The position numbers were made by a program, and so were the translations under genes. From Isoetes taiwanensis (taxonomy: Eukaryota; Streptophyta; Lycopodiopsida; Isoetales; Isoetaceae): DNA of 64,000 bases. Location: positions 30,365,166-30,429,165 of the forward strand of contig JAJEKV010000003.1 in NCBI GenBank assembly GCA_021234155.1, written 5' to 3'. The notes beneath the pieces were generated by a model. That model saw nothing but the letters and a program-made list of their open reading frames with translations. It was not told where the DNA came from and made no database searches. Positions 48,448 to 59,099 of the stretch are shown here, in pieces (position 1 is the stretch's first letter; each line of letters starts with the position of its first letter).

Positions 48448-50213
48448 TTACAAAGTACAGTTTTCTGGTTTTCCATCCCCAAAATTAACTCGTCTTGCTG
48501 ACACTTCAATTGTGCTGCGTCCAAAATACATTTTCACTTCTATCTCCCTTGCTTTGCCCAGGTGCAAGCCCTCTGAGATATCAAGTCGTAACTAGATTCC
48601 TCTACACAGCCTTTGTCTGTTGTGTGAACCGGGTATTCATCATCTGATGAAAATAATGGGAAGGCCACTTTTGTTTGGTCGTCATAGACTGGGGAGAAAC
48701 TATGTTCGACACAAGAATCCATTAATACAGATTGATTCTTCTGAACGTACTTCTCAAAAATCTTTTTACAGCGTTGAACTCCATCACTATCTGCTGTAAC
48801 ATGTTTTGAATGACAACCTTTGAATTCATGCGAACTGCCTATTCCATAGGTCTTCTTGGATTTCCTGGAGAGCACAAGATTTGATTGAAATCCAAACCTG
48901 ACAGCGCCATGCATAACAGCAGCTCCTGGATTGACAGGAACAATAATATTCTTCACTTCATCGTCAAATTCCTCTTCTATTCGGCTAACCATGTAAGCAT
49001 TCTCTGAAAACCCTCCTACTACCAGCAAGCATTTCACTGTCGGACACAAATCCAACTGTTGTTGGATTAGCTGAATTGTTTTCTCTCCACTTCGGTGTCA
49101 AATAATGCCTTAAATTGAAGGGTGCTTAACTCCAGCTCTTCGTAATCGTCTTCTGGCCTAATAATCCCCTTTGTTCTGTCATATTTTTTTTTCCAAGCAC
49201 TGGAAAGCTTGGGCGGAATATCCCAACCCATGCCCACAGACGAAGAAGAGCCATCAAACGAGCATTTTTTGCCAAGCCACCACTTCTGAACTTTAACAAA
49301 TGACATTGGATATTGCCGGATAAATTGTTGAAAGCAACCTATTTCGTTAGCAAGGTAATGAAAGAAATTCGTATCCACAAACGTACCTCCACCCATTTCA
49401 CCACAGTTCCTTGCTGCTTCATGTACTTGGTACAGATTATTGTTGGCTTTTTGTGCACCACTAGATCAATGGTTCCTCCTCAATATCCACAATCATGAAC
49501 TCGTCTCCAATTCGCAGAGAAATATGATGGAGCTGCTTCTGGCAGTACATCGATGCGGCTTCGGGCTCTAAGACTATACCCAGATCATGAGAGCTTGCAG
49601 ATGAATCCTTGCAGAACTTCCCTTGCACCATTCCCGCAATTTCACAGCAGATTTGCATCTGTTGCTTGGCATCATCATCCCAAATAGCGGGCACCGTGAC
49701 ACACCACTGCACATCTCGCTTTTTAAAATGCTTGCCATATTTCTCTTTGAGATGATCCACAACAAAATCTGACATGAATTTTAGATAGTCGGATATAAGC
49801 CTCTGGGCAGAGAGCCCATCAGGCAGGTCTTGTTCTTCAGAATCGGGGGCCAACAGCAGCTTGAATTTGGTCGCAAAAACAGCCTTCTTTTCACCCACTA
49901 CAGTGATTGCTTGTTCCAAATCTTCGTGCCCAGGAGCTGTAGCAGAGCCATAGCCAGTGCCTTGACCATGAAGGGCGTCCATGTAAGCCAAAAGGGCAGG
50001 CCAGCCCCAAGCTTGGGCTTCTAGGTCCGGCGACCCCCCTGCTCTTGTGTAGAACAAGCTGGTTTGGGTCTTGCAATACGCTTTCCCTGCTGCAACATCA
50101 GAAGAAGGCCAGTTCTCAAAAATATGGACATCGGAAGGATCATTCCGATGAGCGAATGCAAAACCAGAATAAGTGGTGCCGAAATCAAGCCCCACTACCA
50201 CTGCCGGATCCAT
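48448..50213 (-). pseudogene. HSPA12-like Hsp70 family protein, frameshifted, intronless
   Basis: ATG at 50213 opens MDPAVVVGLDFGTTYSGFAF, the Hsp70 phosphate-1 loop. Next come VTVPAIWDDDAKQQM, LGIVLEPEAASMYCQ (connect-1), MGGGTFVDTNFF, LLVVGGFSENAYMVSRIEEE (adenosine motif) and a C-terminal FGRSTIEVSARRVNFGDG, with stop TAA at 48448-48450. The total of about 560-590 residues and the absence of a DnaK-type substrate domain fit the HSPA12-like branch of ATPase-fold proteins. Three shifts break it: one base missing in the phosphate-2 GGGT codons near 49480, two extra bases near 49083, and one shift near 48580. No introns are seen, so this may be a processed copy or an intronless gene. It is inside element 2 on minus. 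If the shifts are assembly errors it could be intact. Confidence 0.8.
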
Positions 50214-50859
50214 ATCGCATACGAATATACGAGGTTGAAGAAGAGCAAGCTTATATTAAGAAATCCAGAAGTGGCGAATTAATACTGTACAGCAGTTCAT
50301 GTTGTCAACTTGTCTCTTGATAATGAGATGGGTTTCGTATCGTAAATATACTTACTCCAGGATTCTAAGCTTTAAATTTCTCATCATTATCTGTGGTTCA
50401 GTTATAGACCTGGTGGAGCTAAAACATATGGGATTTGATAGAAAGCTACTGGAAACAGACTAGAAACCGCCTGGGATTCGATAGAAAGCTACTGGAAACA
50501 GACTGGAATCGGCTTAGTTATAGACCTGGTGGAGCTAACTTAAAACGTATGGGGTTTTCTTTGATAGAAAGCTACTGGCAACCGCCAAGGGATTAAAGCG
50601 TATAATTATTGTAGCGTACATTTCAGTTTAATATTTTATCTCTGTACGAAAATATTATAAGGTATTGAAGCATATAATCCAATATTCAAAATAATCATCT
50701 CCCTCTTGGTTCGGGAAGTTTCCACAACCCTTGTAACCTGCTGCTGCTGGACAAATTTCAGGTTTAGCTGTACATGTTTTAAAATTCAGATTTAGCTCAG
50801 CTAAATTAGATGTAGGAAAATTTTTGGTGGGAAAACAGGTTTAAAACAATAGGAAAATG
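50214..50859. other. Upstream of the Hsp70-like gene; short direct repeats
   Basis: ATAGACCTGGTGGAGCTAA and GATAGAAAGCTACTGG each recur two or three times between 50404 and 50580. No gene or confident promoter assigned. Confidence 0.4.
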
Positions 50860-50995
50860 TATAGGGGAACGGAGGTTGGGACTTCATTCCCAGTTTTGTA
50901 GGTGGGGTCCCAACTCCGTTCCCCTATAGGTAGGTCCAAAAAATTCTACAGGTAGGTCCAAAAAAATTCTACAGGTAGGTCCAAAAAATTCTACC
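50860..50995. repeat. Long hairpin followed by a three-copy 22-bp tandem repeat
   Basis: TATAGGGGAACGGAGGTTGG (arm to 50882) faces CCAACTCCGTTCCCCTATA (arm 50907-50928) with one bulged base and a ~24-base loop. Then GGTAGGTCCAAAAAATTCTA repeats three times (50929-50995). This looks like the end of a small fold-back element. Confidence 0.75.
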
Positions 50996-51548
50996 TACGT
51001 TGTTTTGTAGTTCCTGTAAATCTTGCTTTTAAAGCGTATAAAATGCAAAAAAAGTTATCTCTTTTCTAATTTTCTCATTGCAATATGTTACAAATTCTCT
51101 CTTGTTTAAAAAGGGCCCTATCAGCCAAGACTGTCTTATTTTTGGGTTGCCCCTAGGGGGGCAAACCCTTGTTTATGTGGGCTTTTGGCATATCCTAGGT
51201 ATATGCTATAATATCCCTAGGATATGCTGGTGACTGCTAAAAACTTATGATTGGCTGTAAATGCTCGGTCACTTCTGTTGGTGGGCGGCCGCTCTGAAAA
51301 CCGACTAGCAGGGAGGTATCTTAGGCGGATGGCAAGTATTTTGAGTGTGTGTGTGCGGCGCCCGGAAAAAGCCGTCGGCTTCTACAGTTATGTGCAAATT
51401 TGCCAAACCTTCAATGCTGATGTGAGGAGCGTTTGCTTGTGGATATACACCATGCCAAAAATTCAAACTTTCACACTGCAAATTTGTAGGACGCATTTTC
51501 AGTTTGGATTGATAGCATCTTCGCCATTTTCGGCTTTGATTTGGAATC
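50996..51548. other. No recognisable gene
   Basis: Contains AGTATTTTGAGTGTGTG near 51337, which recurs near 57265 together with a similar preceding GGAGG-CTGT-AGCAGATG stretch, so it is a dispersed repeat. A short AGGATAT/ATATCCTAGG palindrome lies at 51190-51226. Confidence 0.4.
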
Positions 51549-52104
51549 ATTAGAGGAAAAATGAGATCACATTTTGTCTCATTAAGGGATGCTTAAAATG
51601 CCATGTCAGCTTTTTAAACTGTCCAATAAGAGAAGAGCTCCAGTATATCTCATTCCAGTATTATGTGGCAGCCTGTAATTAATGCGGTACAACTAACTTA
51701 CAATGGTATTATTTTTTCATTATAACTTTTGATCCAGAACTCCGATTCAAAAACTTTTTGTAGGAATGGGTTCGTCTTCACAAGATCTATCTAGTGATAA
51801 CCCATTCATACATCTTTTACGATATAAATATATAAGAAATAAGCAAAAAATCATATTTTTTAAGGTTAGCATATATATGACCATATTGAAATACATCATA
51901 ACCATATATCATTGGAAAGATCTTTTCATTAGCATCTAATGCAACAAGCGCCATAACATTTTGACAAGTGGATCAAAAGTTATAGGGGAAAACAATGACA
52001 ATGAAGTTGTTGGTCTTTGCATTAATGCGGTTAATAGAGGGTAGCCATTCCATTGGAGGATTCTTATGGGGATGAAATGAGATCTCAAATTTCCTCTAAT
52101 GTGG
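51549..52104. repeat. Fold-back (MITE-like) element
   Basis: The left end CATTAGAGGAAAAATGAGATC faces the right end GAGATCTCAAATTTCCTCTAATG. Inner arms TATAACTTTTGATCC (51720) and GGATCAAAAGTTATA (51970) also pair. Total ~555 bp, the same size class as 10921-11465. No coding content. Confidence 0.7.
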
Positions 52105-53780
52105 GTTCTCGGATATGTGGCTTAAATCACTGGTTTTGCTTGATTTCAAAGCACGGAAGGTTGATTCTTGAAGATTGGAATAACCTTTTGCGGTTTACAT
52201 AGATATAGGGCATTTAAACAATTTGGGCAGAATCACGACCTCAATTTTTGGCCAGGACGAGTGTATCAATTGCGATAAGTTGTGCTTTTTGATTTGGGTG
52301 AAGACTATGTTCAAAAGATGTGGTTGCAACACATATTTCAAGCATCTGTTATGCTTCGGACTTGACAATTGCTTCCTTCTTCATTGCCCGGAGTTCGGAG
52401 GAGCCCATCTTCAAACATGGGCAAGTATGATTACCAGTTCACCTCCTTGGTATCGCCTATATGTTTCTTTTAATACCCGGACTTTGCTTGTTGCGAGAAC
52501 TAATTGTTGCCAGCGAATGGAAACTTGATTTTGAGAGAATATATGTATGGAATTTTTTCTAGCATAAGATGCATACATGGCTCAAGTTATAACCAATTGC
52601 CATCGATTGGAATTGGTGGATCCATGATGGAGATGTCATATCCGATTTTGCTTAGCGTGTACTTGGATCGAGGTTCCAACTGCGGCGTAACAGCTACTGC
52701 GTATTGGGTAGTACATATACACATAATTCTAGCCATAAGAAGCAATAGCATTGGAATTAAGTTGCCTTTCTCGGACGGATGTAGTTTGGAATTTTGGCTG
52801 AATGGAGGGCTACTCAATTTGCAATGAAAGGCATCAACATCTTGAGGAAAAAGAACTTGTTGTTCCACCTTTGACAATGCATATGCAGATACTCGGACAA
52901 CGCACACCCGAGAATGAAGCTTCCACAAGTTTACAGCCCGGCTCAAGCATGGGAGCTTCTAAGGCAAGATGTTCTTTATCTAGATTGGCGAGCCCGTCAA
53001 GGCGTATGGGCCATCAAAGCGCACATGATAAAGGTGCTTGTTTGAAAATATGCTTAAATAGTGGATTTTTTAGATTGGCACGGATGTCTATGCTTTAGAA
53101 GATGAACATCATCCATTCTTCTCGGCATGTTATTCTTGACGCAAATTTAAACCATTAGTTAATTGATTGGCATATGTGTCATGGAGGTGAAAAGGCGTAT
53201 TGTGTTTGTTCTTGGTTTGATTGATGGCATATTGAAATAAAAAGGAAATCAAGTATTGCCCTAGTCTTAGCTGGTCACTCTATGGTGTCGGAGCTATTAT
53301 AGTACAAACTTGATAAGGAAATATTAAAGCTGAAGGCAATCTTATATTGCCCATCCACATCATAGAAGTAAGCACTTTGATGCAATATGTAGGATCTGGC
53401 CTAAAGGTTACATGTAATTACAGGTTGTTGAGAATTTAAATCCTCTGGCTAGAGAGCATAAGTCCCTGGAAACACGAGAAAGGAGCTTTCAAATGTTGGA
53501 AAAAGAGTTATCAAGGCACATGACCGGGTATTATGTTAGAAGTTAATAGGCGTTAAGTTATCTTTTACGGTTAATGTTGAATCCATTTCGGACTTACGAT
53601 AAGATTATCTCTTCACAAAGGTGCATCTTTCGGAAGCAAGGGTTCGCATACCCTCATAAAATTTTTGAAATGGAACGGCTTGCTAATGATGGATTGCTAG
53701 AGAAAAATCTAGAAAAGAAGGGTTGGATTCTTCATATCTGAGAGGAAGGAAGTTCTCAATTACCCATCATTATTCTGTAA
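52105..53780 (+). other. Possible upstream part of the CAO fragment; otherwise unassigned
   Basis: A coiled-coil-like stretch (PLAREHKSLETRERSFQMLE, about 53440-53500) and RLANDGLLEKNLEK (about 53665-53710) lie on the same strand just before the chlorophyllide a oxygenase pieces. CAO has a coiled-coil regulatory region before its Rieske domain, so these may be its earlier exons. The earlier frames (52223-53098) show no recognised domain. Confidence 0.3.
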
Positions 53781-54320
53781 GTCTCAAGAACTTACGGAAC
53801 CCAATAGCCTTCTCTGGCGATATTGAGACGAAATAAGCGTAAGTGATAACTTCGGATGATTGTGGACCGAGTAGCGATTGATAAATTTCTGGTTTGTGAT
53901 TGAATACATCTATTGCGGTTGGCAATTGAAATGTTTGAAGAAAAATGAGTTGTTTTTGAGGGAAGGATGGTAGACCGGGATGCTTATATGATGCATGTGC
54001 ACATCGAGCATGTCCTCTTTCACTTTCGGCAAAGTTAATGATGGATGTATCAATGTCCATATCATGGTAGGCGGGAACTTACAACTCTTTATTTTTCAAA
54101 GCGGTTTGGTTCTGACAAATTAACAAGCATCGCAGGATGGGAGTATTCAACAAGCGGGCGTTGTGAGAAAATGCCATCAACTAGGCATGTTCATGCAAGT
54201 GTGAAGTCATTGCCATGCGTTGAACATGATGGATTTACCTGGATATGGCCTGGATCTGCAGTTCCAACAGACAACCTTCCCAGTTTGATGACTCCAAAAG
54301 GTTTCACCATGCATGCTCAG
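53781..54320 (+). pseudogene. Chlorophyllide a oxygenase (CAO) fragment, Rieske domain
   Basis: Three exon-like pieces are in the right order. 53781-53832 reads LKNLRNPIAFSGDIETK. About 53955-54066 reads GCLYDACAHRACPLSL and then QCPYHG. 54136-54320 reads WEYSTSGRCEKMPSTRHVHA, SLPCVEHDGFTWIWPGSAVP and LPSLMTPKGFTMHAQ. CxH and CxxH are the Rieske 2Fe-2S ligands. CAO is the plastid enzyme that makes chlorophyllide b from chlorophyllide a. The intron at 54067-54135 has GT and AG ends and splits the Gly of HGW in phase 1, so the copy derives from genomic DNA. Small indels break the Rieske exon near 54030-54055. The mononuclear iron domain is missing after 54320, although a GT donor follows. Confidence 0.8.
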
Positions 54321-55589
54321 GTATTGCATTTACAAGTCTCGACAAGGTGTGGCCTCGGGTTTTGGGCAAGAGCGGATCCACATTTTAGTATCTGTAAACT
54401 GTAATGGCTTCGAAATTGTTGAAGAAATCTGTGGAGGTTCTATCTTCTCGCTTGCAAGCAGACAAGTATTTGTTGTTATCTATTTATGATCTTTGCTCTT
54501 AGATCAAAGTAACACTTAATTTAATGCTTCGGACATACAATGATGGCTAATTGTGTACAGCATTGAGGCAAAGGGAAGACATTAGCAAATCCAACGACTA
54601 GTGCACATTAAGATTTATATCTTACGGTTTGTTGTGTACAAATATTGTTTGGAATGGAAAGTATGATCATGTCTTTTTTGTCAATCCATCTTTTCTTCAA
54701 TTCAATTCAATTGTTAGGATAATAATTTTGTCCCACTTACTAGAAGATACTAACTCTTCATGTATGATCAGTCCACTAAAAAGCCCCTTGGTAGCCAAAT
54801 AAATAATGTAGTATAATCAGTCCACCGGTTCTATTGATGGTGGTTCAAGTATCCCTTTGTCTATGTTCGGTCAAATTGCTATGACAAAGACTAGAGACAA
54901 TATAAATATTCAACTCATTTTAAAATTTATGCAAACTACTATGTGATTGATGCTTGGCAATGCCCAAGTTTTAGCGAAAAAGTGTCTAGATGTATCAAAA
55001 GTTGTCTACATAAATTGAAGTTTAAGTGTGTTCCACTTGCTTTTAATGTATGCATTACACAATTAATGCAAAACACAACTACCATGTGTAGGTGAACCGA
55101 GAGTGACAACTCGAATTAAGGCATTAGATAGTATAGTTTTTGCAAGGAATCGACAACTTTGGTTGATACTCGCATGCTTAATCCACATGAAAACTGTTCA
55201 GATACAGAGAAATTCCATGCATGATTGTAATCAACCTCTTAGGTAAATCTACACTATAATGCTTATTATTTGAAAGCATATATAGGAAAAATGTGCTTTT
55301 TATTCAATCAACTTAAATCTTGACATGTTTTGATTAGGATTGATCTTCCTCATTGTCAAGATCTGTCAAGATCTCTAGATCTCTAGGATCACTGACTAAT
55401 TTTTCTAGCATTGCTTTCTAATTGACAGTGCACTTTTAGATTGGCTTTGCATTTGGCTCTTCTCAATGATGTTCTACTTGCTCTTTTTTGGTTAAGTTAT
55501 ATCATTGTGCATCTCATCTCAGTATTATAACTTTATTTGAATAGTGAGAGGTTCTCCCAACATTTCAATATTAAAACTCGTGTAAAACT
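54321..55589. other. No recognisable gene
   Basis: AT-rich. The catalytic half of CAO is not found here. Confidence 0.4.
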
Positions 55590-55736
55590 ATGCTCTACAT
55601 ACCTTAAAATCAACAAGCTCAATAATAAAACTCTGATGTGCAGTTTTGACCAAAATATAGATGGTTTCATGTCTCTATAAATCACATCCTTATTGTGCTT
55701 GAGATGCTTCTGAGAGAGTCTATAATCTTTATACAT
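55590..55736 (-). pseudogene. Protein kinase fragment (catalytic loop)
   Basis: Minus frame LSQKHLKHNKDVIYRDMKPS matches the kinase subdomain VIb catalytic loop (VIYRDLKPSN). After a frame change VKTAHQSFIIELVDFK fits the following DFG strand, with Lys for the Gly. Upstream on minus, to about 56050, a similar AT-rich stretch may hold more of the domain. Too short to assign a kinase family. Confidence 0.45.
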
Positions 55737-56521
55737 GTTTAGATAAATAAATAAAAAGTCACCTTTTTAAATGGATTTCTTTGAAATCAATGCCCCAACC
55801 ATTAAAATATTCCAACATTGCAGCATAAATTCTTTTGGCAACAAATCAATATTAGAACACTAGGTCTTGGTTCTATGCAATTCCAACTCATAGAACATGA
55901 TATAGCCCTTGGGGCCAATGTCTAAAGGTTTCATGACTTCAGTATTGATATTGGCATATTTTTTAAGAATAATTTCCTAAAAAAGATGCTAAACGTTAAC
56001 CTTTCACGTATCCACTTTGCCCTAGAGAGACTTCTCACTAAAAGAATCGCAATGTATTTCTATAATTTTTTTCTTTATTGTCTATGCCCTTGCTTTATTC
56101 CATTGTTTACGTCTATATGGCCCCTTCTCTATTGAGGTTCATGCCCTTGAGTATTTGGTTGATCTTGCTTTCTATTGAGGTTCATGCCCTTGAGTGTCAG
56201 TGGACATTAAAATTTCTAAGCATTCATAATAGGACGAAGACATTAAAAATGGCACAACAGATGCAGTGTCTGGTGCTCTAAAGACCATAGCGTTATACAC
56301 AAGGCATGATGGTATAGCGAGAGCCCTCATAGTGATGTTATTAATGCTGTGCAAAAGTCCTAGTAGCACGTTAGCAAAACTACACTTGAAATATGGCGCT
56401 ACTACTACTAGGTTCAAAAGGCACAATGGAAAGTGAAACTTTATCTTCGTCTATTCTTTCCAAATTCTCTTTGTCTGCCAGAGCAGTGACAATGGCCCCA
56501 AATGCACTTAAAAACTGATGC

Positions 56522-56780
56522 GTGATGTCAGTAGAAGGGCATCAGCAATTTTCTGCAGAGCTTTCTATTTTAGGTCTTCTTAGGCATAAAAACTTGATAG
56601 GATTAAGAGGCTGGTGCCATGAGCATAAAAAATTGATTTTGGTATATGACTACATGCCAAATGGGATTTTATATCAGCATTTATTTTCACCAGACCATCT
56701 TTTGACATGGAGCCAGAGATATGAGATAGCAAAGGGAGTGGCAGAGGGGTTGGGATTCTTACATGGGGAAAGGGAACAAA
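56522..56780 (+). pseudogene. Receptor-like kinase fragment (LecRK-like N-lobe)
   Basis: One frame reads EGHQQFSAELSILGLLRHKN, LIGLRGWCHEHKKLILVYDY, MPNGILYQHLF and LTWSQRYEIAKGVAEGLGFL followed by HGERE. This covers the kinase C-helix to the E-helix, typical of plant L-type lectin receptor kinases and relatives. It ends just before the HRD catalytic loop and is replaced by unrelated sequence. No membrane or lectin part is nearby. It is one exon-sized piece among several unrelated gene pieces in element 2. Confidence 0.7.
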
Positions 56781-57100
56781 GAATTACTAGTAATGGTGCC
56801 CAGCGTTGCTGGGCATACGTTTACATGTAGATGAACTAAGAGAAGAAAAGAGCCGGACAGAGACTAACTAACTTTGTAATAATGAGATGAGCTTCATTTG
56901 TAATGTATTATAAACTTCGGATATTATAAACTTCGGAGCTTTTTGTTCTAGCGAATTTTGTAATCTTTGGAGTTCTGTCGTGGAGCTCTGTTTTTTTCAG
57001 TGTATTCAAAGAAGTTGAGAGATTTTTTACGTGGCACACATCTTAAGGATCTAAGTGTAACTAGCAGCCAAACTTATGATAATTATGGGTTTTGTTCTAG

Positions 57101-57187
57101 GTTCATGGCAGCATATTTGCGCAAGGTCGCTCAACATTCTACATCTATTGTTGCTGTTATCGGTAAAGGGCATGTTGCTCGAATTTG
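57101..57187 (+). pseudogene. TraB-domain protein exon fragment
   Basis: After a likely splice acceptor (TTCTAG, ending at 57100) the frame reads FMAAYLRKVAQHSTSIVAVI then GKGHVARI. This matches the conserved C-terminal end of the TraB domain (ERDxYMA..L..VA..H..VVAVVGKGHV.GI). TraB proteins are membrane-associated in plants, with poorly defined function. Only about 29 residues are present. Confidence 0.6.
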
Positions 57188-57192
57188 CCATG

Positions 57193-57235
57193 GCACACCC
57201 CGCCAATAAGGTAGAAAATATGTCCTGCAGTATGT
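57193..57235. repeat. Short direct repeat, copy 1
   Basis: GGCACACCCCGCCAATAAGG and the next ~23 bp recur at 57768-57811 with one difference (TATGTCC against TAGGTCC). The copies bracket the MED31 fragment. Confidence 0.8.
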
Positions 57236-57454
57236 CCGGAGAGGTCTGTTGAGCAGATGAAGAGTATTTTGAGTGTGTGGGCGGCTCTCATTACGATAAA
57301 TTGGCGAACTCGAAACTAGGGTTCCTCGCCTTCAGTAAGGCATGATTTTACAATGAGCAAGTAGGATGTGATACCAAGATTCCGATGTTTAATTCCTGCA
57401 AGTAGCAGTGACCTTGTCTAGAATAATAAAAACTTATACCATGTTATCGTGCAG

Positions 57455-57551
57455 GTTAAAGGACGGGTTTAAGGAGACTGATGGAGGAAGACAAAGGCTT
57501 CTGTTAGAACTGGAATTTGTGCAGTGCCTTGCTAATCCAACTTATCTTCAT
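57455..57551 (+). pseudogene. Mediator subunit 31 (MED31/SOH1) exon fragment
   Basis: After a likely acceptor (GTGCAG, ending at 57454) the frame reads LKDGFKETDGGRQRLLLELE and FVQCLANPTYLH. This is the highly conserved MED31 start (GRQRFLLELEFVQCLANPTYIHYLAQ), and it breaks off exactly before YLAQNRY. MED31 is a Mediator component linking transcription factors to RNA polymerase II. It lies between two 43-bp direct repeats and is about 270 bp from the TraB piece, so it is a captured exon and not the native gene. Confidence 0.75.
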
Positions 57552-57767
57552 TCTAAGAGGTTTGTTCCCTATATAAGTAAAAGCGTTCAGCAACAAGTAT
57601 TTGAGCTGAAGTAGTTAGTCGAAGTTGAAAGTCTTCAAACTGAATTTAGGTTATATCGTTGCGTTAGCTGTTAGTGATATATTTTGCATAATTTATTGTA
57701 TCCTGTTTATAGACATCTTAAGCTTTTGCATCTCTCCGTCCATAGTATCTTTTCACTTGCAGACTTG

Positions 57768-57811
57768 GCACACCCCGCCAATAAGGTAGAAAATAGGTCC
57801 TGCAGTATGTA
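57768..57811. repeat. Short direct repeat, copy 2
   Basis: Partner of 57193-57235. Confidence 0.8.
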
Positions 57812-57892
57812 CATACTTTTTATTCTAAGAAATCACAAAGCAAGTATTTTACTGTATTGATTTTCTTACAGTTCATGGACTTACTGTGTAAA

Positions 57893-58077
57893 TCAATTCA
57901 TTGACTCAATGTTTAATGTCTTCATAGGAGCTTGCTCATCGACAACGGTTTTATTTCTGGAAACACTACCATAATAACCGTTTAAAGCACCACGGATAGT
58001 TCCAGAGGAAGCTCCATCTGCACCTATTATTGCACGGCCAACAAAAGCATCCGTAACTGCTGTTGTCAAGGCAGAAG
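57893..58077 (-). pseudogene. Unidentified terminal exon
   Basis: On minus, after an acceptor-like CCTTGCAG (58078-58085), the frame reads SALTTAVTDAFVGRAIIGAD, GASSGTIRGALNGYYGSVSR and NKTVVDEQAPMK, ending at TGA 57893-57895. Composition and the uninterrupted frame suggest a real C-terminal exon, rich in Ala/Gly. Family not recognised. Its opposite strand to the neighbouring MED31 and EIN3 pieces is typical of independent captures. Confidence 0.45.
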
Positions 58078-58871
58078 CTGCAAGGTCGACAAGTGGGGAG
58101 AGAAGGAAAAGAAAACATTCAAGTTAGCACAGAAGGAAAGGGAAAAATATTCAAGAGTTAGTGTATATATCTCATATTAACAACTGTAATTGTGGAGCAA
58201 TCTTTTTATTTGCATTCAGAAAAGCAAATGGTACTTCTGTCTCCCGTTATATGCACAATCTTCAACTTAGCATGAAGTGCAACAATTGCCAGTGCATAAC
58301 AATGTACTTTACTTGAAATTAGAAAACAACAAACTGATTGGGTAAAGTGCATTGGACTAAATATTCATTGAGGAAATCAAGAATTAATTTTCTTGATGAC
58401 AAAATAAGCAAATATGCCTTCTTAGTCTTTTGTTGTGCTCATGAGTTCTCTTTTTTCATGCAGCAGTCAAGTTTTGGCATGTGTAGAAAATTGCAGAAAC
58501 ATAATTGTCTTCTGCAGTCAAAAGGTGGCAAATCATATAAAATATGTTTACATAATCTATTCATGTATTTTTGCAATCAACCACGTGCTCTCGAAAACAT
58601 CAATGTGTTTTGTGCACAAAGTATATTCCGAGCTGGCCAAATATGAAGGACGAGTTTAAGTTTTTACCACGAGTGTATTGCATTGAGGTTTAATGTGCAT
58701 GGCCGATTGGATTAGCGGCGAGGAGGTTGAGGCAAAATATTCAAACAATAGGAGCAATATGTTATAGATTTGACGTTCAATATATTGCAGCATTTTCAAG
58801 TTAGGACGTTTATATCTATATACTTGATTGTGTATGTTGTGTGGTTTTTCTGCACTACCATGTACGATTAG

Positions 58872-59080
58872 GTGCCCAAATTGAGTGTTTCCTACGATTT
58901 GGCCAATGGTTTGGCGAAAATTCTAGAGAAAGGAAAGCCAGTAACTGGAGCATGAGATAACATTAGAGCTTGGTGGAAGGAAAAACTTAGATTCGATAAG
59001 AATGGACCTGCTGCAATATAAAAGTATAAAGCTGAACATGCAAATAAGAGAAAGACTAATGGCAATGCACAAAAGAACGA
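58872..59080 (+). pseudogene. EIN3/EIL transcription factor fragment
   Basis: One frame reads [14 protein letters not shown], then, past a TGA at 58953-58955, DNIRAWWKEKLRFDKNGPAA and, past a TAA at 59019-59021, KYKAEH. This matches the EIN3 DNA-binding core ([39 protein letters not shown]). EIN3/EIL proteins drive ethylene responses in the nucleus. The two in-frame stops make it a dead fragment. It directly abuts the truncated transposase at about 59100, suggesting it was inserted or captured into the element there. Confidence 0.75.
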
Positions 59081-59099
59081 AATAGAACCCATGAAACCA

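Noticed and set aside
52223-53098. Genes from the plus frames at 52223-52528 and 52802-53098
   Set aside because: No recognised domains. They may be introns or non-coding DNA upstream of the CAO fragment.
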